Shown here: one piece after another, positions 10,495 to 22,059 of the stretch
Layout: each line of letters starts with the position of its first letter
Position numbering within the stretch: position 1 is the stretch's first letter
The notes under the pieces: generated by a model
The model's input: only the letters and a program-made list of their open reading frames with translations
Databases searched by the model: none
What the model was told of the DNA's origin: nothing
Translations under genes and position numbers: made by a program
Source: Ahaetulla prasina
Taxonomy: Eukaryota; Chordata; Lepidosauria; Squamata; Colubridae
Length of the DNA stretch: 64,000 bases
NCBI RefSeq assembly: GCF_028640845.1
Contig: NC_080546.1
Location: 17,891,020-17,955,019 of the forward strand
Reading direction: 5' to 3'

Positions 10495-11290
10495 AGAATA
10501 GAACTTGAAGGGACCATTGAGGTGTTCTAGTCTAATCCCCTGCTTTTATTATTATTATTATTATTAATTAAATTTTTATACCGCCCTTCTCCCGAAGGAC
10601 TCAGGGCGGTTTACAGCCATAATAAGAAACAACAACAATATACACATAAAACTATAATTAAAAAAACTTATTATACAAATGGCCGAATTAAAACATTTAG
10701 AATAAAACCCAAATTTTAAAATGTTAAAACATTAAAACTAATTAAAATCCTATTAAAATCCTATGCCAGTCCTGCACGAACAAACAAATAGGTCTTCAGC
10801 TCTCGGCGGAAAGTCCGAAGGTCCGGCAGTTGCCGAAGTCCAGGGGGAAGTTCGTTCCAGAGTGTGGGAGCCCCCACAGAGAAGGACCTTCCCCTGGGGG
10901 CCGCCAGCCGACATTGCTTGGCAGACGGCACCCTAAGGAGTCCCTCTCTGTGCGAGCGTACAGGTCGGTGGGAGGCATTTGGTAACAGCAGGCGGTCCCG
11001 TAAGTACCCTGGCCCTAAGCCCTGCTTAATCAGGAGACCCTGTAAAATTTGAGACGTGGCTGTCCAGTCTCTTCTTAAAAGCCTCCAGTGATGAAGCACC
11101 CACAACTTCTGAAGGCAAGCTCTTCCACTGGTTAATTGTCCTCACCGTTAGGACCTTTCTCCTTAATTCCAGGCTGCTTCTCTCCTTTATTAGTTTCCAA
11201 TCATTGTTTCTTGTCTTGCCTTCTGGTCCTTTAGAAAATAAGTTAACCACCTCTTCTTTGTGGCAGCCGCTCAAAATAGTCATTGCAGAC
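10495..11290 (-). mobile_element. CR1 LINE 3' end, split by an L2-like LINE
   Basis: The CR1 3' terminus (10,495-10,545, 'gaagggaccattgaggtgtt') and the adjoining ORF end (11,020-11,290, minus-strand frame with GCHKEEVVNLFSKGPEGKTR and LELRRKVLTVRTINQWKSLP) are one copy interrupted by the L2-like insertion at 10,546-11,019. Confidence 0.85.
10546..11019 (-). mobile_element. L2-like LINE nested in CR1
   Basis: This is a 5'-truncated copy with a TTA-repeat tail at 10,546-10,566 and the signature 'taccgcccttctcccgaagg'. It encodes GPGYLRDRLLLPNASHRPVR and ends LKTYLFVRAGLA. It is bounded by a duplication CCCTGCTT (10,538-10,545 and 11,020-11,027), as expected of target-primed reverse transcription. 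Confidence 0.85.
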
Positions 11291-12021
11291 TATTACCAAA
11301 TCAATTGGAAGAAAGAAAAGAAAAAAGAAAAGAAAAGAAACAAATCAAAACTGCTGATTGATTGAGAATCCAGCAGCCCAACAGGAACTGGCTGCGTAGG
11401 GCAACAACCAGCTGCTGGAATGCATATGTGTGCTAGGTACTGCGACCATTTAGAGATAGAAATGTCACTAGACTGGAATGAAACATAGCAGCTTAACTTG
11501 TTAGAAAGATTTAAAAGTATTTAGGATTGAAAACAGCACATCTTCTGCTCCAAAATATGGATGGGGTAAATTTGCAGTAGACTGGAAGTGGATGGAGGTT
11601 GAGATAATTCATTCATGCACAGTAAGTAAGTAAGTAAGTAAACAAACAAACAAAATTGGTGTCTTGTGCTGGCAAAGAGACAAGAAGAAATTATGGGTCT
11701 GGCTGCAGTCTGGCTAGCTAGAATATTTATTCCAAACAAGAATGAAACCCAATGAAGTGGTTGATTGCTCACTGCCTATGTGAGGAGATAAGTGCTTCTG
11801 TATACAATGATTGAAACCCAAATTTCCTCCCCTCTATATTCCGCCCGACTTCATGATGGTGCTTGAATATGAGAAGCGTTATGTGTTTTCATAATGGCTA
11901 ACTCTGGCCAGAGAACTACTGGCTGCCAGCTAAATTCTTTCTTGTACATAATCTAGAACAAACCAAAATGATCTGTCTTGTAATGCAGGATTGTCAAAGA
12001 GGAGACCATCAACATTCCAAG
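11291..12021. other. no gene; low-complexity patches
   Basis: Contains an AAAAG-rich run at about 11,310-11,342 and a GTAA then ACAA tetranucleotide run at about 11,622-11,653. Nothing else recognised. Confidence 0.5.
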
Positions 12022-12213
12022 CAGAGGTGGGTTCCACTTATCTTCGCTACCGGTTCACAACGGGAGCGCGTGTGCACTCGCTTCGCTTGTGCACAGTGCT
12101 TCTGCACTTCTGCGAATGCACAGAGCATCATGATGACGTCTGGGCGGGTGGGCAGAGCCTCCCACCGCCGTTACTACCGGTTCACAAGATCCAGACGTAA
12201 CAATCCACCATTG
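12022..12213. mobile_element. hAT-type MITE
   Basis: Ends CAGAGGTGGGTTCC and ...CAATCCACCATTG. Internal inverted arms 'ctaccggttcacaa' and 'actaccggttcacaag' are present. Flanking 8-mers ATTCCAAG and TTTCCAAG match at 7 of 8. Confidence 0.8.
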
Positions 12214-13655
12214 TTTCCAAGCATGATTAGTACAATAGAGTATTATAAAAGAAGTCACTAATGGTCACATATCATCATTCATATAGCAGAAAAGTCCTTC
12301 CCTTAGAATATGTTGGATCTCCACCCCTCCAAAGGTCAGAGTTTTATTCCATTTTTGTTTGGATGAAACACAATATTTATATTTTGGTTCATTTGTGGAA
12401 AGTAATGAAGAGTTGTACTGGCTCACACTATTTCTTGTTATGCAGGACTCTTTTCTCTGTGATAGCCATGCGAGTAGATACATTAATGTAGTAAATTGGC
12501 AGAAAATGCAGTGGCAGGAATAATTGATACTTCCTTTTACAGACAGATTGACAATTTTCTAGCAAGCTATATTTAAGAATTTTCTAAAAAAAAAAAAAAG
12601 AATAATCTTTGACCGGCCCGAAGATTGAACAACGTTAAGTAGTATAATCCTTTAAAATTAATGTTGCCTGCCTGTTGGAGCTTTGTCCCCTGATAGATTT
12701 CCTATTCAGGAGGAGGAGGAACATTAATGATGATGAGATGATGATGATGATTTCTTGGCAGAGTGACTGCTGATTCGTGCCTCACCCTTCTCAGCTCTTA
12801 TTCCTGGTGATTTAATGAACATACTGATATGATTTTCTTGGAAACTATGTAGAAATGTCTTGTTACTGTTTTGCAGATTACAGCTTTGATCTTCATCGAA
12901 GTACAGACTGGATCTGAGGAGGTTCTTCCACCTGCTGAGACCATCCAGAAGCTCCTTTCGGTCAAAAGATGGCTCCCTTTTCACTTTTTGTTGCTTGGTT
13001 TTAAGGCTTTAACTGGAGTACATTATCTTTCTGCTGTCATTTTCTCAAAATTCAAAAGGGCATGAGATAGAAGAAAAGGAAAGAAGAAAGCAGAGATGAT
13101 GCTGATCATGGGTTAATTAAAATGTGTAGATATATGGAATAATAGTTACTTTGATCTGATTTTGGGACTGCACTGATCAGTTCTTAAATCTCTTTTCTTT
13201 TTCCTGTGTTTCCTGCAATATATTCAATTATTCCCTTACATGAAACATCCAAGCTTATTTTGCCAGTTTCTTGCTATGTAAAAGCTTTTCAGTAAGCTTA
13301 TTAATGTTATGTCTTTCAAGCTGGTTTAGCTTTAGATTGAATGAGAATATTAATTTTAATTCAATGTATAATAGCTGCAATTTTTAACTATTAATATCAG
13401 GGTAGGAGTCTCATTTGGTGCCCAGTGAGCAGGACTAGGAGATGCAGAGATGATCTAATAAATGGGGGGGGGGAATGTGATTTTGTACTCTGCATGGAAG
13501 TGAGTGTGCATTACAGAGTCCAGAGGCATGATATTTGAGTCACCAGGAAAAAAAGACAAGATGGAGGAAATTTGTAAGACACAGAAAGGGACCAGAAAGG
13601 GCAACAGCCCAATAAAAGCCATTGTTCATAGTAGTTGATGTTAGTATCTGTAGTA
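12214..13655. other. no feature recognised
   Basis: Holds a poly(A) run at about 12,586-12,599 and a GAT-rich run at about 12,727-12,751. No coding or repeat signature otherwise. Confidence 0.45.
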
Positions 13656-13659
13656 AGAA

Positions 13660-14160
13660 AGGTTAGAGTCTCAGTAGTAGAGAAGAGTTTTTTTGATGCT
13701 GGCATAGAAATCTTCTATTTCAAGCTCTGTTGCATCAGTCGTTGGGCCATAGACTTGGACAACTGATTTTGAGAGACTTGGCACAGTTTAGGATGGTCAT
13801 AATGTGATCATTAACCGTTGAGAAGCTTTCCACTGCTTGGGTGAGTTTCTGGCTTGTGATAAATGTCACTCCATTTGTTTTCCTGGCATCCCAAGCAATA
13901 AATAGTGAATTCTTCAGACTGGAAATAGCTGTTGTCTATCCAGTGTAGCTTATTGTTGCCAAGAAAAGTTGATTTTCAACCTGGTCATTCCCTGTCTGAT
14001 AATATCCAATTTACCCTGGCTTATTCCTTGGACATTTCACCAACAATTGCATCGGCAGCTGGAATTCCTGCCAGATTTTCCCCAGGAACATTATTAATGC
14101 CTTGACTACTCGGTGCAGGTCCTTGCTCTTCCCCTGTAGGTTGTTGGATACCTTCTGTCC
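13660..14160 (-). mobile_element. degenerate LINE fragment, AP-endonuclease region
   Basis: The minus strand near 13,690-13,770 encodes VQVYGPTTDATELEIEDFYA, matching the AP-endonuclease motif region of RTE/Bov-B-type LINEs ('QVYAPTTDAEEAE...FYEDL'). Upstream sequence continues the similarity with stops and frameshifts. It is an old, inactive fragment. Confidence 0.6.
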
Positions 14161-14324
14161 TGGAAACTTTACCATTGACCATCCTTTTCAGATTCATTTG
14201 AGAACCTTCTCATAAAATGTTCTTGGTTCTGTGAAATGCTAAAACACTGTGACAACTCAACTTTAACAATGAAGTTTCCATAGCTCTTGATGAACTTCAG
14301 TAAAAATTTTCTTGTTCCTGGTTC

Positions 14325-14670
14325 AATACAGTGATCTTCATTTAATTACTAGCTATTCCTTGACCATTCAATCTTGCAATGGTGCTGAACAAGTGGTAGT
14401 TACAACCGGTCCTTGGTGCTTGGCTTGTGATTACGATTTTGCAGTGATCATGTGATTGCAAATTCCAATGTTCCCTGCTAGCTTTCCTCAAACTAAGTCA
14501 GTGGTGAAGTCTGCAGGAAGTTGTAAGTTGTAGTCATGTGACAACTTTGCTTAATAATGGCAATTGGGATGGCTGGAACTGCTGTTGCTATGTGGCGTGG
14601 TCATATAATGTCATGCTTTATGATCATCTTAGTGATGGCAATTTGGATCCTAATTGTTGTCATAAAAGAC
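14325..14670 (-). mobile_element. degenerate MITE, 'taagtgaa' family
   Basis: Has the phrase pattern of the MITE at 15,775-16,152 ('gatcatgtgattgc', 'ggtccttggtgcttggc', 'caactttgcttaataatgg') but is much more diverged, so its ends cannot be placed. Confidence 0.45.
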
Positions 14671-15774
14671 TGCATATATTATAATTATGGCATCACACCT
14701 CAACCCACAAACCTTTTTTGCAGCCTTTAGGGCAGAAAACACTATACAGAAACATAATTATGGATAAGACTAAAAAGTAGACATAGAATACAATAATTTT
14801 ATAAGAATAAAATCAGTATGACAACAATAATACACATAATGGTAACAATAACCAAGATTTATGCAAATTGTCAGTTGTAGGTGGGATGAATAGAACAAAT
14901 AGAGGAACAAAACTGGCCAACCAGGAAATATACAGTACATCAAAGTCTTAATTAGAATAGAAGAAGTGACAGACAAGGATTATTGTCAGGCACAAGTAAT
15001 CAGGAACTAAGGTTGTTCAGATGAGTACAGATTTATTGTACTAGAACTAGAATTTATGCTAGTTGAATTCTATAAGAATCTGAACTACTAATGGTCAAGG
15101 CAAATTGGCAGTTGATAAGAGTCAGTGGAATTCAGGAAGGACTAGACTTAGATCTCTTGTGGGTATGAAGGACACCAAACTGATGATACTCTTGACCCCT
15201 CCTTTGGGGTCATCTTCTACAATTATGCTCTCTACCAGGATAGTTCTTTAAAACAGAACAATGAAGGTCTTCTGAAATAACATCTAACCTGGCTGAGGTG
15301 AACAAAATGTTATCGTTAGAATGGAGAAGAGATAGGATGATGGCACATGTAAATGGTATATGGGAATGACTTTTGGGAGCTGGGAGAAAGAGATGTAGTC
15401 TAGGGAACTATCAAATAAGAAGAGGATGTAGGCCGCAGCTGCATAATGGGCAGAGAAAGACATCCAGAAAGACTCAGGCTGTAGAAAAGACAGTGAGGGA
15501 TTTGTGTTTTCAGTCTTCTGAGCTTCTGTAGCCTGAGAAGGCTGACAATCAACAAACTCTGGGGCTAAAAATTAAACTTAGATTGGTTTAGAAACCAATA
15601 CTTAGATATGTTGCTTAAGGTGATTCCTAGCATTTTCAATCTCTAACTGGCTGGAGGATCTCCACAAAGAAGTCTTAAGAATGATGTTTGCTGTTAGCAG
15701 ACTGATTTAAAATGAGAATCAGTGGGATCAATCCCACAGGGAAAAAATAATTTTAGCCAGAAATTAATGCTATA
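14671..15774. other. no feature recognised
   Basis: No repeat or coding signature recognised. Confidence 0.4.
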
Positions 15775-16152
15775 AAGGTAGTCCTCTGCTTACAACATTT
15801 GCTTAGTGACCATTCAAAGTCACAGCGGCACTGAAAAAAGTGAATTATGACATTTTTCACATTTATGGCTTTGCAATATCGCTATGGTCATGTAGTCAAA
15901 ATTCGGATACTTGGCAACTGGTTCATATTTATGATGGTTGCAGTTTCCCAGAATCATGTGATCATCTTTTGACCTTCTGACACACAAAGCCAATGGGGAA
16001 GCCTGGTTCACTTGACAACTGTGTTACTAACTTAACTGGAGTGATGCACTTAACAATTGTGGCAAGAAGATTGTAAAATGGGACAAAACACACTGAACAG
16101 ATGGCTTGCTTAGCAACAGAAATTTTGGTCATAAGTCGAAGACTGCCTGTAG
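15775..16152 (-). mobile_element. MITE, 'taagtgaa' family, full length
   Basis: Inverted ends AAGGTAGTCCTCTGCTTACA and 'taagtcgaagactgcctgta'. The interior is built from repeated short phrases ('cacttaacaattgtgg', 'gtgatcatcttttgacc'). Further copies are at 41,629-42,450 and 62,506-63,450. The class is not certain. Confidence 0.7.
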
Positions 16153-16306
16153 TACCTGGCTTTGGCACCCACAAAAACTTTATCTGTTTCTATCTTAAAC
16201 TTGGAAAAATGGAAAACTGAACACTATGAAGAAGTTGAGAAATAATCCCAGCAAGAAAGACATTGAAAGCTGCCAGAATAAAGTGTGCCGCTTAAACTAT
16301 ACTGGT

Positions 16307-16490
16307 CAGTGGTAGATTAAGGCTCACTGGTGCCCTAAGAACTGACAAATCTTGGTGCCCCCCTCCTGTACAAACGAAGCTAAGCTTAGGCTATATAAAA
16401 GGTTTTTTTCTTTCTCAATTTTGTGGTGCCAACTTTGAGCCTGGTGCCCTAAGCACGTGCTTAGTCTGCTTAATGGTTAATACACCACTG
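16307..16490. mobile_element. hAT-type MITE
   Basis: Ends CAGTGGTAGATTAAGG and ...GGTTAATACACCACTG. Flanking 8-mers ATACTGGT and GTACTGGT match at 7 of 8. The interior repeats 'ctggtgccctaag' in both halves. Confidence 0.8.
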
Positions 16491-16498
16491 GTACTGGT

Positions 16499-17029
16499 GC
16501 CACATGGAGGGCTGTAGCATCAAGGCTGCACAGTCATATTAAGATTTTGCATTCTTGCTACAAAAAGAAAAATTAAGGCATTAACAAAAGATCTGTTTTA
16601 ATTGAAGGTAAACCCGACCTACAATTACCTCAGTGTTTATACAGAATCATTCACATCTAATGGTGACATGAAAATATAGAGATCAGATTCCTGTTTGACG
16701 CTAGAGAGGCTAGGGCAGTTGAAATCCATATATCTTAATGCTGTTAATGTTAAGGGAAAAACTGGGCTAGAGACTTCTTTAGTCTTTTAGGCAGATTCTA
16801 CAGTCCTCAAGGAGAGGTAAAATTGAGCTGAACCAGATCATTAGGTTCAACCCACTGCAATTTCTGCAAGGTCCTATCATGACAAATTTGACCCAGAATT
16901 CCTGTTCTAATCCTCTTAACTGAAATAAAGCACAAGATGGAGGAGACCCCAGAAAGAACAGGTGAATAGAGATGTCTATTCAAATGCCAGGTAAGAATGA
17001 TTCAAATGCTCTCCAGTTAGATATGTTGC
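16499..17029. other. no feature recognised
   Basis: No repeat or gene recognised. Confidence 0.4.
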
Positions 17030-17037
17030 AAGTGCCT

Positions 17038-17345
17038 CAGTGGTGGGTTTCAAACTTTTTTATTACTGGTTTTGTAGGTGTGGCTTGGTGGGCGTGGCAT
17101 GACTTGGTGGGCGTGGCTTGGGTGGCGTGGCAGGGGAAGGATACTGTAAAATCTCCATTCCCACCCCACTCCAGGGGAAGGTTACTGCAAAATCCCCATT
17201 TCCTCCCCATCAGCTGGGACTCGGGAGGCAGAGAATAGATGGGGGCGGGCCCAGTCAGAATATTTACTACAGGTTCTCCGAACTACTCAAAATTTCCGCT
17301 ACAGGTTCTCCAGAACTGGTCAGAACCTGCTGAAACCCACCTCTG
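17038..17345. mobile_element. hAT-type MITE with exact target duplication
   Basis: Ends CAGTGGTGGGTTTCAAA and ...TGAAACCCACCTCTG. Exact 8-bp duplication AAGTGCCT (17,030-17,037 and 17,346-17,353). The interior has a 'tggtgggcgtggc' repeat. Same family as 38,539, 41,045 and 44,389. Confidence 0.9.
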
Positions 17346-17399
17346 AAGTGCCTGTTTTATATAAGTATAGTTTACCAATAGAGGAGAATATTTGTATCT

Positions 17400-17530
17400 C
17401 AGGGTTGAAATGAGGCACCTCTGAGCTTGGTTTTTTCCTTGCAGATGTTTCATTACCCAAATTAGGTAACATCATCAGGACTAGCATGTCTGCAACAAAA
17501 CAACTAACCTCAGAGAGCAGCACAACCCCT
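17400..17530. repeat. interspersed repeat, family unknown
   Basis: Shares 'cagatgtttcattacccaaa' and 'ctaacctcagagagca'-like phrases with 38,470-39,000. The longer copy there shows this is an inverted-repeat (foldback) unit. Confidence 0.6.
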
Positions 17531-17912
17531 CAAAAGTATAGTTTATGTTTTTCTGGACTCTCTAAATAAAACACCAGACAGTAGCCACCCACCAGGATTA
17601 CTTTGTAAGACTGCTTTGGGGCATTCTTGTAAATAAAGATTGTAGTAGAAATTGATAGTTTCCTTTGTAGAATGCCACTTCCTCTTTTTAAATTAAAACA
17701 TTCACTATTAAACTCAAGTCAAATGGTGAAGCAGTTGGGCTGGTACCACAGTAGTTGATTATGGGCACATTAATGATCAATAGTGTCTTACTGGGGACAC
17801 TAGATCTACACCTCAAAAGTGGCATCGACTGCAACTGTTTGGCAATCAGTATTTACCCTGCAACTGGACAAGAATTCTTATATTCAATTTCTACAAAGTA
17901 TTATATTGGAGG
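17531..17912. other. no feature recognised
   Basis: Nothing recognised between the repeat and the next MITE. Confidence 0.4.
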
Positions 17913-18093
17913 AAGTAGTAGGATTCAATCCCGTCGCTACTGGTTCACTCGTGGACGCACATGCACTTGCGTGCATGCACAATGCTGCGCACACACAGAA
18001 GCTTCTGCGCATGCGGGTAGATGGGCGGAGCCTCCTGCTGCTGCCACTACCGGTTTGCGCGATCCGGAGTGAACCGGTAGCAACCCACCACTG
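17913..18093. mobile_element. hAT-type MITE with exact target duplication
   Basis: Exact 8-bp duplication ATTGGAGG (17,905-17,912 and 18,094-18,101). The right end CAACCCACCACTG is standard for the family and the left end is eroded. Internal arms 'ctactggttcactcg' and 'agtgaaccggtag' form an inverted pair. Confidence 0.85.
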
Positions 18094-18319
18094 ATTGGAG
18101 GTCATTTCCCAGCACTAATTAGTTTATGCCTGCATCTCTGAATTTAGGCAATTTGGCTATCTTTTAATTCAGTAATATACTGAAGATATCTTTTCCAGAT
18201 AGAAGGTAGATATTGTATTACAAATATCTTCAATATTCAGGAGTAAGCTTGTCTCAGATGATAAACTGAGATGAAAATGTGTTTGTTGAGCTGTACAGTT
18301 CCAGACAATTTGTATGAGA

Positions 18320-18657
18320 TTGATAAGGGAGACATGATAGCAGTGTTCCAATATCTCAGGGGCTGCCACAAAGAAGAGGGAGTCAAACTATTCTCCAAAG
18401 CATCTGAGGATAGAACAAGAAGCAACGGGTGGAAACTAATCAAGGAGAGAAGCAACCTAGAACTAAGGAGAAATTTCCTAACAGTTAGAACAATTAATAA
18501 GTGGAACAACTTGCCTGCAGAAGTTGTGAATGCTCCAACACTGGAAATGTTTAAGAAAATGTTGGATAGCCATTTGTCTGAAGTGGTGTAGGGTTTCCTG
18601 CCTGGGCAAGGGTTGGACTAGAAGGCCTCCAAGGTCCCTTCCAACTCTGTTGTTGTT

Positions 18658-18659
<2 letters not shown>
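18320..18659 (+). mobile_element. CR1 LINE 3' end
   Basis: Encodes the CR1 ORF2 C-terminus (GCHKEEGVKLFSKASEDRTR, then LELRRNFLTVRTINKWNNLP, ending HLSEVV and a stop). It is followed by the standard CR1 3' UTR 'gggttggactagaaggcctc'. A 5'-truncated copy, not a functional gene. Confidence 0.9.

Positions 18660-18727
<68 letters not shown>
18660..18727. repeat. (ATT)n microsatellite at a CR1 3' end
   Basis: About 22 uninterrupted TTA/ATT units directly abut the CR1 3' UTR, so the array probably grew from the element's own 3' tail. Confidence 0.95.
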
Positions 18728-18729
<2 letters not shown>

Positions 18730-19440
18730 CTCAGTTAACAACTGAATGTTTATATTTGGTTAGAGCCATGTGAATAGGGAAAGGCAGAACAGCAGAACAC
18801 TGATTATAACTGTATATAGATTATACTAGTGTTGAATTATAGGGGAAAATATAGATGGCCTTTTTTTTTGGGGATAATGTCATTCTATACTTTAGTTAAC
18901 ATTAACACTAGATCTGACTGTATATAACACCAAAAACCACTGAAAATCAGTGGTTTCTTTTCCACGTTCTGATCCTCTAAGTGATTAAGAAAAAAAAAAT
19001 CTTCACTGTGTTCCTAATTGGTTGTATTCTTTGAACCCATAATCAGATGCCTCCCTGCAGGAAAAAAACCTGGCTAATAAAGACTTCATACCGCTTTATG
19101 ATTTCTTATGTGGTCAGTCATTTCAAATAGGAAATGAAATCTCAGTAAACAATACCCAACTTCATGTGACTGATGAGTGAATTACAGATGATGTATTTCC
19201 TGGCTTGATAGGAGGAATTAATCAGCATGTCTTCTCTCCATGTAGATTCACTTCATTTCATTTTAAGGCAGCAATATTTGATGAACAAAGAACTGTAGAC
19301 TATAATTAATGAGTAACTAGTTTTTTTTTTAAAAAAAAGCAAAGTAGCTGTGCATGCACATAGATGAAAAGTCGGACGAGAGTAGGTTGTGAAATAAGGC
19401 ATGATTCTAGAAAAAAGACATTAAGAATGTGAAAATAGGT
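18728..19440. other. no feature recognised
   Basis: No repeat or gene recognised. Confidence 0.4.
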
Positions 19441-19920
19441 GATTTGAATGCCCCAAACGTGGTTTTGCAAGAGGCAACTGAACTATCTGGTTTTTCCTTT
19501 GAGGACGTTTCGCTTCTCATCGTTCTCATCACCAATCTCTTTCTACTTATGACTTTATGACTGTAACTTTGTTGCTGGCAATCCTTATGATTTATATTGA
19601 TATATTGACCATCATTTGTGTTGTAAATGTTGTACCTTGATGAATGTATCTTTTCTTTTATGTACACTGAGAGCATATGCACCAAGACAAATTCCTTGTG
19701 TGTCCAATCACACTTGGCCAATAAAAATTCTATTCTATTCTATTCTATTCATCCAAGAAGCTTCTTCAGCTTTCAAGAGCTCTCACAAAGAGCTGAAGAA
19801 GCTTCTTGGATGAGAAGCAAAACGTCTTCAAAGAATAACCAGAAAGTCCAGTTGCCTCTTGAAAAAGCACCTTTTGGACAACCATGTCCTGGATGATTGA
19901 AAATCTCCACAGACAGGTGA
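19441..19920. repeat. foldback (inverted-repeat) element, split by a CR1 tail
   Basis: The left arm (about 19,441-19,540, 'gcaagaggcaactgaac' to 'gacgtttcgcttctcatc') is the inverted complement of the right arm (about 19,790-19,920, 'gatgagaagcaaaacgtctt' to 'gttgcctcttgaaaaagc'). The centre contains 'gaagcttcttcag' / 'ctgaagaagcttc'. A CR1 tail has landed inside. The same family is at 47,500-47,626 and 52,460-52,739. Confidence 0.75.
19545..19756 (+). mobile_element. CR1-type LINE 3' tail ending in (ATTCT)n
   Basis: 'tatgtacactgagagcatat' and 'tggccaataaaaattctatt' end in ATTCT pentamers. This is the plus-strand version of the tails at 21,455, 22,831 and 62,342. It is inserted into a foldback element. 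Confidence 0.85.
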
Positions 19921-20639
19921 TTTGAACGTTCTTTTGTGCGTTCTGAAATATCTCATTTTAAGGATTGCCACAGTCCTATTAGGGTTAATTTAAGGGTTAA
20001 GATATTTAAATTTAGTAGCTGGAGCAGTGGGGCCAGAACATACAGCTGTGCTTGATTGATTGGAGAATCTTGGCTCCTGCATGAGGCAATCTGTACTGTG
20101 ATTGGTTGCTATGGGTATAGAGGGGGAGTTTCCCTTTTTTCCCGCCTTTTCTTCTGTGTGCCCTGTATGCTCTGTGATTTACCGGATGATGCTCCTGTTT
20201 GCCTCACTATCTAGTTTGCTGCACATATTGTTGTAAAATATAGTTATTTACATAAAACTACAAGTTCATGTCAGCATCTCTGACTTCATTTGAAGATTTG
20301 CTGCGCAATTCCCTGCCAGTAAATTTCACTGAATATCTATCAGATATTTTTGCCACCTGCTACGATGCCTGATATGATCTAACGTTACCCTTGTACTCAT
20401 TTTATAAGTAATTTTGAATTGATTTCAAGGTGGAAGGTAGAAATCACATAAATCATGCCAAAAAGCATGTGTGTTTATGTAATATAGTTATAACTTCCCT
20501 GATTTCTGTTTTTATGCCCAGAAAGAATAAATAGGATTCCTAGTAAATTTTGTAGAAGGCATCTGGATGTCTTTAAAATGGATGTTGTTGTTGCTCATGA
20601 TGAGGACAATGAAGGTGGTGACACCTTTAACACGGTTGA
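19921..20639. other. no feature recognised
   Basis: No repeat or gene recognised. Confidence 0.4.
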
Positions 20640-20725
20640 ACAATATCTGCTTATCCCAGTCTTTGGCAAGCACTCAATGAGTGGATAAAAATGCCAAATC
20701 CAGTCTAAACATCAGGCTGTATGAT
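20640..20725 (+). mobile_element. R4-like LINE 3' tail
   Basis: 'gtggataaaaatgccaaatc' and 'cagtctaaacatcaggctg' match the 3' tail of the LINE at 7440-8620. Part of it is repeated at 22,060 by the tandem duplication. Confidence 0.6.
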
Positions 20726-21114
20726 GAGCCATAATATAAAATAGCAGTGCTCAAACTGTCTGCTGATTTGTTATCTGCAGTTATTAAACTATATATTAGA
20801 TACATTCAGCGCTTGCCTTTCTTTACTGTGCTTGATGAAACTGAATGATTTGTTTTTCTTTTTAAAGAAAAGATATGCTTCAATTAACAATTTGTTTCAA
20901 CAGCAGCTGGTGGTTTTTTTGTTTTCCTACTTCCTGCTGCTTGCTAGGGATTTTCTTCTTATTTGCCATCATTGTCTTTGGCCTCATTTGGCCTTATTGT
21001 CACTGTGATATTATTCTATCAGCAAGAAACCTGAAGCATCATCATCACAAAACCACAGCCGATTAGACTCGGTGAATATTTTAATATTTTAATATTTACA
21101 ATTTTAATATTAAA
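20726..21114. other. single-copy-looking segment inside the duplicated unit
   Basis: No repeat signature recognised. It is present twice only because of the tandem duplication (second copy about 22,105-22,493). Each copy contains an open frame of 63 codons ending in a His run. There is no domain, and it is not called as a gene. Confidence 0.5.
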
Positions 21115-22059
21115 TAATATTGAGTAATATTGAACTGCAAACTAGGGCATACAAAACATTTGCTAGACCAATTCTTGAATACAGTTCATCTGTCTGGAAC
21201 CTGCACTGCATATCGGACATTAATACAATCGAACGAGTCCAGAGATTTTATTTTTTTATTTTGTCACAACGGTATATATAAGCATAAGCATGAAATAACT
21301 ATACGATATATAAGCATATATATAAGTATAAGCATGAAATAATTATACGAGTTGGATACAATCAAGGGGAACATTAGGACAGGAACGATAGGCACGCTGG
21401 TGCTCTTATGCATGCCCCTTACAGACCTCTTAGGAATGGGGTGAGGTCAATAGTAGATAGAATAGAATAGAATAGAATAGAATAGAATTTTATTGGCCAA
21501 GTGTGATTGGACACACAAGGAATTTGTCTCGGTGCATATGCTCTCAGTGTACATAAAAGAAAAGATACGTTCATCAAGGTACAACATTTACAACACAATT
21601 GATGATCAATATATCAATATAAATCATAAGGATTGCCAGCAACAAGTTACAGTCATACAGTCATAAGTGGAAAGAGATTGGTGATGGGAACTATGAAACG
21701 ATTAATAGTAGTGCAGATTCAGTAAATAGTCTGACAGTGTTGAGGGAATTATTTGTTTAGCAGAGTGATGGCCTTCGGAAAAAACTGTTCTTGTGTCTAG
21801 TTGTTCTGGTGTGCAGTGCTCTATAGCGTCGTTTTGAGGGTAGGAGTTGAAACAGTTTATGTCCAGGATGCGAGGGATCTGCAAATATTTTCACGGCCCT
21901 CTTCTTGATTCGTGCAGTATACAGGTCCTCAATGGAAGGCATAGTTTTTGATGAGTCCACCTCTCCTCTGCTCACACCAGAATACCTTATGCTACCAGGC
22001 TTGAAATGTTGGGCTTAGACAACTTAGAACTTCGCCGTCTTCGGTCTGACCTAAGTGTA
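21115..22059 (+). mobile_element. CR1-superfamily LINE, interrupted (unit A)
   Basis: 21,115-21,245 encodes NIELQTRAYKTFARPILEYS-like sequence. 21,961-22,059 continues with LGLDNLELRRLRSDLS. Between them lie a minus-strand 3' end of the same family (21,246-21,454) and the AGAAT-tailed CR1. The LINE is cut at the duplication junction. In unit B it runs on to 23,870. Confidence 0.75.
21455..21960 (-). mobile_element. AGAAT-tailed CR1 LINE 3' end (unit A)
   Basis: The minus-strand ORF end reads MPSIEDLYTARIKKRAVKIF, then DPSHPGHKLFQLLPS, a CR1-type C-terminus. It is followed by a 3' UTR and an (AGAAT)n tail at 21,455-21,489. CR1 elements with such tails are characteristic of snakes (published observation, from memory). 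Confidence 0.85.

Noticed and set aside
18530..18745. Tyr-repeat frame
   Set aside because: Translation of the (ATT)n microsatellite.
20875..21066. 63-codon membrane-like frame (repeated at 22,253)
   Set aside because: Hydrophobic from T-rich sequence. It occurs twice only because of the tandem duplication. No start context or family similarity.
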